64,000 nt of DNA from Argyresthia goedartella (lineage: Eukaryota; Arthropoda; Insecta; Lepidoptera; Argyresthiidae): contig OX463824.1 of assembly GCA_949825045.1 (NCBI GenBank), positions 30,970,001 to 31,034,000 on the forward strand. The letters are read 5' to 3'. Numbering within the stretch: the stretch's first letter is position 1; each line of letters starts with the position of its first letter. The notes under the pieces are model-generated. The model was not told where the DNA came from. It did not search any database and worked only from the letters and a program-made list of their open reading frames with translations. Position numbers and translations under genes: made by a program. Below, one piece after another: positions 55,411 to 64,000 of this stretch.

Positions 55411-56938
55411 TTTTAAAAAAATCGTGACGAGGCAGTATAAGTACCTACAATCCAAAAACAACGCCTTACAAAATTCTCGAAAAACCGAAATACCATTGAC
55501 CATCACACAATTGCGTGTTCGGTCAATAAAAGGGTGCCTTATCGAAATAAATCCGTGACTGAATTTGTTACAAGGGGAAATGACAAGAAATTACATGTTA
55601 CAAAGCAATGTGAATGTGTGCTTGACCGAAAATAAAGTGGTATTTGTGTGGCGTGCCTCATGCATCAGGTTTCGGGGCTCGGAAATAAATAAGTGGCCAC
55701 GCCTCAAGAAACGCACACGTGCTATGATACATATAAGGTTATTTTTTTTAGTATTTAGTGTACTACGATAAAAAAAATACTATACAGATTATTTATTTTA
55801 AATTATTATAATTTTATTAATGACTTTCCTTATTGCTCGCAAATCTTTCAAATAACAAGATCCAGTAAGAGATCTCTTCCAGCAAGTCAAGATGAGAAAA
55901 GTTGAGCACTGAGCAGGGGTAGACCTATGTGTACAACAAATATAATGTAATGTTTTATAATATTACCTTATTATAAAACATTACCGATAATCTTAATTCT
56001 TACAAATTATCGGAAGTGTAATCTAAGAAATACAATAGTTAAGCAACGGTTTAATAGTCAGAGAGAGTATTTAGAATAATGTACCTATCAAAAGCAGCCC
56101 AAAAAAGATGTGATCGTACTTTCGTATGTAGCTTATGTACAATCGAACCAACTGAATCATGACCCACTTGCCTGATAATTCGTTTGAAACTTTCAAATTT
56201 GTAAGATCTATCTATCTGTCAGTGTCTAATCAAATGATAACAAGTTCGTTACCAAGGAAATAAACCTTCAAGCGAATTTCGACCTATTTGCTTTTAAGGG
56301 GTTTAGCAAAATAAGCTTATGGTGGGTCATGATTCAGATGGTTCGATTGTACTATATTATATCTACTATTTCTTCAATAAGCTACATAATATCAAATATT
56401 CTCAATTACTTTTGTACTGTATCATATTGGTCTACAAAGTGTACATCACTTAAAGGAATACGTGTAGGCAGTTAGTTTTCCTTTGTCCGTTGTAATTTCC
56501 GATTGTAGAAATTCTCGGAACGGATCGAAATCGATTTCGACTCGCAAACACCTATCATGTGCATAAAATCATGTGCAATTGTGACTGGCCAGTGGTTTTT
56601 TACTACAGTTGTAAATAGCATAATTGTAACCCTGTGAATTTATAATAATGGAAATAGAAACATCATTTTAATATCGACAAGTTAAACATTATGAAATGAT
56701 CTAAGCAAATACGCTGTTCTAACGTAAAGTACCACTTTGTCGATCAATAGTATATGACAATAGACTTTGATATGTCACCCGAAACACGGAAGCGCCCGAA
56801 ATAAATATCACTTAGAAACGGGACACAGTTACCGTCTCTGCCTGATGTTGTGATCGCATATCAAAAACGATCGTTTTTGATATGCGACTAATTGTAGCCA
56901 ATTATCAGCACTGACTAATTTTTTGTTAATTCTCTTCG
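55411..56938. other. Non-coding; intron or upstream DNA of the Ig gene
   Basis: No exon recognised. A 34-bp palindrome at 56854 is listed separately. Confidence 0.4.
56854..56887. repeat. 34-bp perfect palindrome before the Ig exon
   Basis: TCGCATATCAAAAACGA followed at once by its exact complement, 54 bp upstream of the first Ig exon. Confidence 0.9.
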
Positions 56939-56941
56939 CAG

Positions 56942-57074
56942 TCCCAACATCAGATGTCCAAGGCGTGCTCGGAAAGAAGGCGTCCCTCCCCTGCGACATT
57001 CAGCCACTACATGGTGAAGACTCCGTCTCCATGGTGCTGTGGTTTAAGGAGTCTGATGGGGAGCCGCTTTACAG
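56942..57074 (+). CDS. Sidestep-like Ig protein, exon (first half of V-type Ig domain)
   Basis: Acceptor TCTCTTCGCAG|, donor TACAG|GTGACC. In the frame set by the next exon it reads [20 protein letters not shown] and, further on, [18 protein letters not shown]. This is the B-to-C' half of a V-set immunoglobulin fold, with the first disulfide Cys (LPCDI) and the invariant Trp (LWFKE). The LPCDI...VLWFKE..GEPLYSYD pattern matches Sidestep-family receptors, which sit on cell surfaces and guide motor axons (family knowledge, no alignment run). The final two bases AG join C of the next exon to give Ser. Earlier exons (signal peptide) are not recognised upstream. Confidence 0.8.
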
Positions 57075-57094
57075 GTGACCAATCTTCTAACTCT

Positions 57095-57240
57095 GTGTTC
57101 GGTGACCTTTGTGGCATTCAAGCAAGAGGTACAGGGTTCAAATTCCGGCTGGGAAAGAAGAAAGAAAACACCCCAGGTCTTGGATGTTAATATGTGTGTG
57201 ACGTCGCTGTTGCCAGAAGCTATGTATGTGTTTGAACATA
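57095..57240 (+). mobile_element. SINE family 3 in the Ig-gene intron
   Basis: TGTTCGGTGACCTTTGTGGC, ACAGGGTTCAAATTCCGG (B box), an A/G-rich run, CCCCAGGTCTTGGATGTTAA, GTGTGACGTCGCTGTTGCC. It nearly fills the short intron. Confidence 0.7.
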
Positions 57241-57269
57241 AATATTGATGTTTACCTCTTCCTCAACAG

Positions 57270-57478
57270 CTACGACATCCGCGGCCGCTCCTACAACCAA
57301 CCCAAGCTGTGGTCATCGCCCACAGTCTTCGGGAACCGCGCGTTCTTCAGAGCGGTGGCAGCACCAGCAGTGCTCATGATCGACAACGTCACAGCGGTGG
57401 ACGCGGGCGTCTACCGGTGTCGGGTCGACTTCAAGAACTCGCCCACTAGGAATTTGAAAGTTAATTTTACTGTTATAA
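57270..57478 (+). CDS. Sidestep-like Ig protein, exon (second half of V-type Ig domain)
   Basis: Acceptor CTTCCTCAACAG|, donor TTATAA|GTGAGT. It reads [20 protein letters not shown], then [20 protein letters not shown] and [20 protein letters not shown], ending NFTVI. The [11 protein letters not shown] motif holds the second disulfide Cys with the usual D.G.Y.C signature, and FKNSPTRN is a hallmark I associate with the Sidestep family. The exon is GC-rich (third positions mostly G/C) compared with the AT-rich surroundings, as expected for a conserved host gene. The splice phases with both neighbours agree. Confidence 0.85.
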
Positions 57479-57785
57479 GTGAGTTTCAACAGATTCATTT
57501 ACTCGTTTAAGCTAATTGGTCGCTGGTGTCTGTGACTCTCAACACACGCAGGTACTGAAAGTAAACTTAGCAGTGGTGCGAGTTACTGACTAGTTTAATT
57601 TGAGTTCTTCCCTGAATAATCGAATGGGATGCCGAATACGATGCAACTGTTTGACGACTTGTTTGTGACTCGTCTGTGATTCCGACGGTTGTAGTACCTT
57701 TCTTGTCAGTAGCATACAGGCTAAGAGCGGGGACATGTGGTTTCAAAAGGGTAGGATTTTGTCCAACAGTGGGACCGTACATATA

Positions 57786-58342
57786 CGCAGTTAGTTGGTT
57801 AAATCAAACACTTAACTAACACCCTAGACAGTTAATTAAAGACCGACGTTTAACCAAGTCGCTAAAGTTCCATCAGACAAGTGAGTGAACGAAACGATTA
57901 TCGAATGGTCTGAACGTATCTAGGCAACAAGACATAAACAATATAAATACACTTAAGTACACATAAAAATATTTCGTGTGTGCTTAAGTTTATGTTTTAA
58001 GTATTTTTTGTTGTCCTTACATGTTCAACCTAACACGAAGGATAAAGGGGGCTTTGCTTCGCTCACCCCCTTTACCCTTCACCTAAGCTACCGCAATGTT
58101 TTGCCCTGTGCTGTGCTGTGCAAATCAGTAGTGAAATGATATACTCTGAAAGTAATCAGCTGTTGTTGTGACGCCATCTTGTTTTACATTATTTAACCAA
58201 CACGCCGGCTTTCCGTAAGACAGATTATGGATTTTCGACGATGCTTCATTTAAATCAAAATGCTAGTGACTTGGTTAAACGTCGGTCATTAATTAACGGT
58301 CTAAGGTGTTAGTTGAGTGTCTGATTTAACCAACTAACTGCG
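57786..58342. mobile_element. Long-TIR MITE in the Ig-gene intron
   Basis: The left arm CGCAGTTAGTTGGTTAAATC and the right arm (inverse) pair for about 90 bp, including CACTTAACTAACACC, CGACGTTTAACCAAG. Flanks ACATATA and ACATAAA differ at one of seven positions, an imperfect target duplication. A fragment of repeat R is nested inside. No gene. Confidence 0.75.
57960..58110 (+). repeat. Dispersed repeat 'R', copy 3 (nested in the MITE)
   Basis: GTGCTTAAGTTTATGTTTTA, TGTTCAACCTAACACGAAGG, CTTTGCTTCGCTCACCCCC, CACCTAAGCTACCGC as in 50031-50290. Confidence 0.7.
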
Positions 58343-58609
58343 ACATAAAATAATTCGAAAATTGAAAAACCTGCGATGTCCAGCACTGACAAGGAACATG
58401 AAAAATTCAGGCTGTCTCAGTCACTTAGTTCGCTGAATAAGAAGAAATATAAACTAAATATAACTTAAAATAAGTGGTTGAGTAAAGGTCACAGCCTCCT
58501 TATTATACCAATACTTCCATGGATTTCCAAGTTTAGTCTTTGTTTTTTGCACAGTTAATTAAACGTGATAAAATAAAAACATAAAAACAATTACCTTTCC
58601 TTTCCGCAG

Positions 58610-58720
58610 TACCACCAAGTCGTCCAACAATATTCGACGCCAAGAGAAGAGATAGAACAAAACTCGTCGAACCGTACAACGAGGGATCTAATGTTCTCCT
58701 CATTTGCGAAGTTGAAGGAG
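58610..58720 (+). CDS. Sidestep-like Ig protein, exon (start of second Ig domain)
   Basis: Acceptor CCTTTCCGCAG|, donor GAAGGAG|GTAAAG. With one base from the previous exon it reads IPPSRPTIFDAKRRDRTKLV, EPYNEGSNVLLICEVEG. The PP.RP.I linker between domains and the Y.EGS...L.CEVEG opening of a second Ig domain (with its first Cys) fit the Sidestep layout. It ends in phase 1, expecting a Gly-containing codon and a WWR-type strand in the next exon. That exon is not found in the remaining 5.3 kb and probably lies beyond the window. Confidence 0.8.
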
Positions 58721-58754
58721 GTAAAGTCAATATTTTCCTGTCTGCAAGCGGCAC

Positions 58755-58955
58755 ATAGACTTTATGCTGACGACGACGACTGCTGTGCTGATGCTTCCCA
58801 AGCGAGATTTCCGGGTTCGAATCTGACTGGGGAGCAAGAAAAAATCTTCTTGGTCTTGGATGTTTACATGTTGACGTAGCTGTTTCTGGTTATCCCGACA
58901 CAGGGTATCTTGGCGTGGGGCCAGAAGCTATGTATGTGGCTGTATGCGAATGTTA
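58755..58955 (+). mobile_element. SINE family 3 in the next intron
   Basis: TTTATGCTGACGACGACGAC, CCGGGTTCGAATCTGACTGG (B box), TTCTTGGTCTTGGATGTTTA, GCTGTTTCTGGTTATCCCGA, CACAGGGTATCTTGGCGTGG, GGCCAGAAGCTATGTATGTG. Confidence 0.75.
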
Positions 58956-59827
58956 TGTATATGTCACCGTAAGATTACCAAAACCGTTAGTTTATAATCT
59001 GACGTTTTTTTTCTTGTTAGTTTACAAACTATCGATAAATCGTAAACTGTACCGTGCTGCTTACGACATAACGCGATAGCTTATAGTAAAACCGTGAACT
59101 GGTTTAAACTTGAATTGCAAAGGAAATGGGCCATTCTCTTATTATAGGGCCCATTTGCAGCTAAATCCCACGACTTTTTTAAAATATTAAAGTAAGTATT
59201 TTTTTAAATATATGTATCGATATAAGTTGCCCAATAACTGAAATATATGGCACTTGTGCTTGCCGCGATGTTTTCATAACAGAATATATATTTTTCTTAA
59301 GTAATACAAAAAATGCGGAAGAAAAATGACAACTGCGTTACTTCACTTCAGAATCAACTTTTATTTATGAGGAACTTTAAATTCAGTTCAAAGACTTATA
59401 AACTACAAACTTAAATATTGCTTCTATTCTTAATTGAAAACAAATCAACAAAAACTAAAAATATTCATTTTTAATTAAACTTACAAAACCACTGCGTTAC
59501 CAAATGTCATATTTTTGACACATATTTTAATTTTAATCAGGTTAGGTGTAATGAAAGGTTATGAAACTATTTAATATACATAAAACAAATTAAAATGTGG
59601 TAATGATAAAAAAATTGAGCGTTTTCTTTCATAGTAATCGGAGATATAACTGAATTTATAGTACTGAAAATTGAGACAAAAAAGTAACGCAGTGGTATCA
59701 ACAGTAACACAGTGGTAAAATATTAATCAATCACAGACAATCTTTGATGCAGTATAAACAATTCGTAGAAATATAAATTATAAGACTAGTACACAAAAAA
59801 AACTAAATTCTAAGTTATCTTTGAGCC
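58956..59827. other. Non-coding; short GTAACGCAGTGG repeats
   Basis: AACTGCGTTACTT (59331), ACTGCGTTACC (59491), GTAACGCAGTGGT (59683) and GTAACACAGTGGT (59705) recur on both strands in AT-rich DNA downstream of the FSDG-type pseudogene. They may belong to that element's 3' region. No gene. Confidence 0.4.
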
Positions 59828-60108
59828 TTATTTTTCAAAAATGTTAACCGGTTGAGAAAATTCGTAAAACAGTCTCTTACCCTTCATAACCATCTTTGGT
59901 TGAGGTACTATCTCCAAAATGTTTTCATAGGGTTCGTAAGAAATATCCTTTTCATCCAGTTTGAACTTTCTTCCCGAACTATCTATTGTTTTGAGAAACA
60001 TTACTTTCACTTCTCCGTCTTCATCTACGTCACTTTGTGCAACCGCTAGGAAAGAATACTGTTTATTTTTCACCGAACAAACTTTGAGGATTATGTAAAC
60101 TCCTTCAA

Positions 60109-63100
60109 TAGTCAATAGTCAATAGTCAAAGTGCTTTATTACTGTAGATATTTACATATACTTAGCAAACGTCATTTTTTGCCTCTTCTCTACATTGGAC
60201 CACTGTGGGAGAAGAAGGGCGTAGAAACTCCCACAGATTTATTTTTAGATCTCTTTTAAAAATAGGTTGTGCTTAACTAATACAAATATGAAAAATTTAA
60301 TTGTTATGATTAATAAGCAGGAATAAATAATTACAAAATTATTAACAGCAAGGTCTGTGTTGAGCCAGATTAACCCCATACAGTCCTGTCATTTAAGTAA
60401 TCTTGAACATTGTAATATCCCTTTTTCGACAAAGTCGCTTTAACATGCTTTTTAAATTGCTCAAATGGCAATTTCAAAATCTCCAGAGGTATCTTATTGT
60501 AGTAGAGAATGCACTGACCCTTGAAAGAATTGCTAACCTTCGCGAGTCTAAAACGGGGCGCACATAGTCTGTGATTATTTCTTAGGTTAACATTACAGCT
60601 GTCGCTAAGTTTGGAAAATGTTGTAAGGTTCTTGCGTACATACATTATATTTTCGAAAATAAATTGACTAGCTACTGTTAGTATGTCAATTTCTTTAAAA
60701 AGCTCTCTTAAGGAGTCTGTTCGTTTTAAATTATAAATTGCTCGAATAGCTCTTTTCTGTAAAATAAAAATAGTTTGAATATCCGCTGCTTTCCCCCACA
60801 ACAAGATACCATAGGACATCACACTATGAAAGTAACTAAAATATACTAGCCTAGATGTAGCCACATCCGTGCTTTGTCTGATGTTCCTAACAGCGTAAGC
60901 CGCAGAACTTAATTTACCAGCCAATTTATCTATGTGGGGTCCCCACTGCAATTTACTATCAATGGTTATTCCAAGAAACTTCGTATCATTTACCAATTCT
61001 AACGTGCTGTTGTCTTACACCAAACTGGTCTCAACTTGCCTGACATTAGGAAGTGAGAATTTGATACACTTGGTTTTACCAGCGTTTAACAATAAATTAT
61101 TAACTGTGAACCAATTCAAGGTTAAAGACAATACACCATTAACATCATCAAAATCTCCTTTTTGTCTTTCAATTTTGAAGACCATTGAAGTATCATCAGC
61201 AAACAACACTATGTCAGTTAATTTCTCCACCATGAAAGGCAGATCATTAATATATACCAAGAATAAGAAAGGGCCTAATATGGAACCTTGTGGAACGCCA
61301 ATTTTAACACCCGATCCATCAGATTTTACGCCATTAACTTCTGCCTTTTGAATTCTATTGCTTAGGTATGATCTTAGTAGATCCAACGCTTTATTTCTAA
61401 CTCCGTAATGATTTAATTTAATTAATAGCGTATTATGATCAACACAATCAAACGCCTTCGACAGGTCGCAAAAAACTCCGATAGCATCCTGTGCGGCCTC
61501 CCATGCAGAATAAATATGAGATACAAGGGAAATACCTGCATCCGTAGTCGATTTACCCCTAGTGAAACCATATTGTTTAGCGTGGAGTTGTTTTTTACGG
61601 TTGAAGTGTGAGAGCATTTGATTGAGTATAATCTTTTCAAATATTTTACTTAGTGTTGGAAGAACAGATATTGGTCTGAAATTTGAAGGATCGCCCTTAT
61701 CTCCCGATTTGAACAGCGGTATAAGTTTACTGTGTTTCATGAGGTCTGGAAAATCCCCATCGTCAACACATTTATTGAATATATAAGCTAAGTGTGGGGC
61801 TATAACTAGAATTACTGAACCAATGACTTTGACTGATATACCTCACAGGTCTTCCGTATTTTTTAAGTTAAGTAATTTAAACGTTTTGACAATGTCCTGG
61901 GGATATACATGATGAAATTTTAAATATACATTACTGACGCTAGTGTTATTTTTTAATAAAGTCTCTGCTTCAAATGGAGATGAATTTAGACTGTCCGTTG
62001 TGAGTACGGGTACATTGGTGAAGAATGTTTCAAAAGCTCGAGCAACATCAGCGTTGGATTTAACAACATCATCACCTATCTTTAGGCAGAAATCACTGTC
62101 CCTTGGTATAACTTTGCCAGTTTCGCGGTTTATTATTTGCCAAACTGTTTTCATTCTATTATTTGAATTTTTAATTTTTCTATTAATGTGTAAAGTTTTT
62201 GCAGTTCTACAAACCAACTTGAAAGTTTTGGAATATTTTTTAACATAGTCATGAAATTTTCGATCAAAGTTATAGGTTTTTTGATCATAAAGGTCATACA
62301 AGATAACTCTACTTTTACGAATTCCAAACATTGCCCAGTCATTAAATTTAGATTTACCGTTGTAGTCACTGACTTTCTTTTATTTGAAAACTTTATTGAA
62401 TTCTGTCTGAATAATGTTGAAGAAGTCTGAGTAGATTTTGTTTGGGTTCTGTTCATTAAAATCCGGTACTGGCAAATTTATATCTAAGTTTTTCGTATAT
62501 GTCTCTAGTCTATGGGATGTAATAGGCCTATAAAATGTTGGACCAGTCTTATCCTTAATACTAATTGGGAATGAAACTGTTTGACCACTGTGATCGGAGG
62601 GTAAGCAGTTAATTACACTTTTAGTTGTGAATGCACAGTCACAAAAAACGTTATCTAAGCAAGTTTGGCTTGTAAGTGTAATTCTAGTCGGCTCTAGAAA
62701 TACATGACATAAATTAAATGATTTGAACAGAGTTATTAATCGTCGCTTCAGTGTTGTATCTACAAGCAGATCTACATTAAGATCGCCACAAATAATTAAC
62801 TTTTTTCTGTTATTACAAAGTTTAATGAGGGCTTCCTCCATAATTTTCTCAAATATTTCGAAATTGCCATGGCCTTTTTCATCCCTCGGTGGCCTGTAGA
62901 CACAAACAATAATATGGCTATCTAACTCAACACAGGATACCTCTATTTGTCTTTCAACAGTAAGTGCAAGAATATCTTTCCGTTGTTTCACCTTAATATT
63001 ATTCTTCACTAAGATTAAAGAACCACCTCTATCAGCAGTCTTTCTATTGTAACAACTGACAATTTTGTAACTATTTATGTTAAAAGACATCATATTTTCC

Positions 63101-63175
63101 TTCAACCAGTGTTCAGTAACACAAATAATATCAATGTCAGAATTTTTTAGAAATAATTCTAATACAAGTTCTTTG
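60109..63175 (-). mobile_element. LINE 'B', 5'-truncated non-LTR retrotransposon
   Basis: A 3.07-kb copy flanked by CTTCAA on both sides (60103-60108 and 63176-63181). It begins within the endonuclease (LVLELFLKNSDIDIICVTEH on -). The RT follows, then a 3' region with CTCCCACAGTGGTCCAATGT (on -) and a tail of TAGTCAA units (on +, 60109-60130). Four further 3' ends of the family occur at 13437, 27030, 39520 and 49795. Truncation during reverse transcription explains the missing ORF1. Confidence 0.9.
60370..63170 (-). pseudogene. LINE B ORF2 (endonuclease-RT) with three stops
   Basis: All four open pieces are in one reading frame, separated only by stop codons at 62380, 61843 and 61015, with no frameshift. 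63170-62383 is endonuclease: YNRKTADRGGSLILVKNN, CVYRPPRDEKG, KLIICGDLNVDLL, LPSDHSGQTVS. 62331-61846 is the linker. 61740-61018 is RT: KLIPLFKSGDKGDPSNFRPI, FCDLSKAFDCVDHNTLLIKL, VPQGSILGPFLFLVYINDLP, the catalytic FADD. 60996-60370 is the C-terminal part (FLGITIDSKLQWGPHIDKLA, YFHSVMSYGILLWG). The small number of lesions suggests a moderately young insertion. Related to LINE A but a distinct family. Confidence 0.85.
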
Positions 63176-63600
63176 CTTCAACTATTTTAGACGGATGTAC
63201 ATTTTCTTTCTGTATTATATCTTTTTCATATTGGTTAGAAACCGATGCTGCCAAGAGGTCCTGCTCTCGGCCTACTTTTTGAGTAGATTTAAAATTTGAT
63301 AGAGGTTCATCTTCGTCTGTGCTTTCATTTGAGGAGTAGACCATATCGTAAAATGTCTTTTTCGAAATGTAATTTGATATGTCAGCTAATACTTTTTCTG
63401 CCTCTTCAGCATCAAAATCACTTTCTCGGGAATCAGGCATGTCTGTCATCATTTGTGGTTCTGTATTGGTGCCAGCAAAATCATTTTGAGAAGTAGCAGC
63501 ATCATTATCTTCCAGACTTGGCCTGAAACCCAAAGGCCTGTATACTTTTGGCGATAGGCAACTATAAAAACCTCTATTACAGAAACAACTGAGATCGCGG

Positions 63601-63624
63601 TATAGTATATATATATATACTATA
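63601..63624. repeat. 24-bp TA-rich palindrome in the FSDG-type gene
   Basis: TATAG, a 14-nt TA run, CTATA. It carries the in-frame TAG and the frame change between RGEL and YRDLSCFC. It could be a TA microsatellite expansion or an excision footprint. Confidence 0.8.
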
Positions 63625-64000
63625 GTTCTCCGCGAACATCCGTGAAAATTTGATGAACCTTTAAGGTCCCGCGAAGTGGTAAAACAGTATTCGGAAGAAC
63701 TTTCTCCACATTTTCTATGTCAGTATCTGTCACAAAATAAAGTTGGATTTTTGTGGAGTCTTTCAAACTGTTGAAGAAGTTCTCGGCGTCAGTTATATCT
63801 GAGCCTGTGGCCACTTTTCTATCAGCGATACGTTTCAGGGTGCCCCCAACACCATCTGCCGCTCCCTTTCCATGGCCACTCTCGAAGAAATTCCATGTTA
63901 TGCGTTCGAAGTTATAAACCTCAAAAATCCTTGTGCAAGTAAGATGGAAATTCTGCTTCTGGCGATATTGAGTTGCGGGTCCGTCAGAGAATACATGAAT

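Larger units (their letters stand above)
59828..64000 (-). pseudogene. Uncharacterised FSDG/HGKG-type gene, split by a LINE and truncated by the window
   Basis: On the - strand the frame enters from the right edge as IHVFSDGPATQYRQKQNFHL and continues ITWNFFESGHGKGAADGVGG, TLKRIADRKVATGSDI, VHQIFTDVRGEL. A stop (TAG at about 63620) and frame change occur at a TA-rich palindrome. It then resumes YRDLSCFCNRGFYSCLSPKV and an acidic linker (63533-63182) ending HPSKIVE. The LINE at 60109-63175 interrupts here. The protein continues GVYIILKVCSVKNKQYSFLA, VMFLKTIDSSGRKFKL, LEIVPQPKMVMKGKRLFYEF and stops at 59828. I recall this signature (FSDG..Q, HGKG.CDG.GG..KR, YRD.SCFC) from many unnamed, repeated metazoan proteins. 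Function is unknown, and a transposon origin is possible. Confidence 0.65.

Noticed and set aside
59675..59720. GCAGTGGTATCAAC looks like part of a cDNA-library template-switch adapter.
   Set aside because: Only about 14 bases match. Closely related GTAACGCAGTGG motifs recur naturally on both strands at 59331, 59491 and 59705, and the sequence continues without adapter context.

Overview
The window looks like nuclear DNA from a moth or butterfly. It is AT-rich and intron-like, and almost every recognisable piece is a transposable element. It holds many copies of the (GTCY)n-bearing 'agggttccgtacc...' repeat and of tRNA-headed SINEs that I associate with Lepidoptera (from memory, no search run). 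The only clear host gene is a set of three immunoglobulin-domain exons at 56942-58720 on the + strand. They read through with matching splice phases and resemble the axon-guidance cell-surface protein Sidestep. No rRNA, CRISPR array or stand-alone tRNA gene was seen.

Layout. 1-22 kb: a 60-bp minisatellite (13 units), several MITEs (one family member inserted inside another, one piggyBac-like element with TTAA duplications), three members of a 'W' MITE family (the third copy lies at 53.9 kb), SINEs and (GTCY)n elements. 22.03-26.92 kb: a decayed Ty3/gypsy-type LTR retrotransposon on the - strand, with 103-bp LTRs and a CAGG target duplication, sitting in the tail of a SINE. 28.6-32.8 kb: an apparently intact two-ORF non-LTR retrotransposon (- strand). 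34.6-35.1 kb: a 20-bp minisatellite. 40.61-48.12 kb: a 7.5-kb CACTA-like DNA transposon inserted in a SINE with a CA duplication. It carries two convergent genes: a damaged DUF4806-type gene (+) and an intact spliced TNP2-like transposase gene of 705 codons (-). Its ends are loaded with GCATTA-type subterminal repeats. 49-56 kb: more SINEs, a solo LTR and nested repeats. 56.9-58.7 kb: the Sidestep-like exons, with SINEs and a long-TIR MITE in the introns. 59.8-64 kb (- strand): a widespread but uncharacterised gene type with an FSDG...HGKG signature. It is split by a 5'-truncated LINE whose 6-bp target duplication can be removed to restore the reading frame exactly.

How the parts work together. 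The CACTA-like element is the best candidate for a little-described system: a transposase plus a second protein that may bind the subterminal repeats (as TNPA does in plant CACTA elements). That role is inference. The nested insertions give relative ages: the SINEs are older than the gypsy element and the CACTA element, and the FSDG gene copy is older than the LINE inside it. Functions are read from motifs by eye. Boundaries with visible target duplications are firm; others are approximate.
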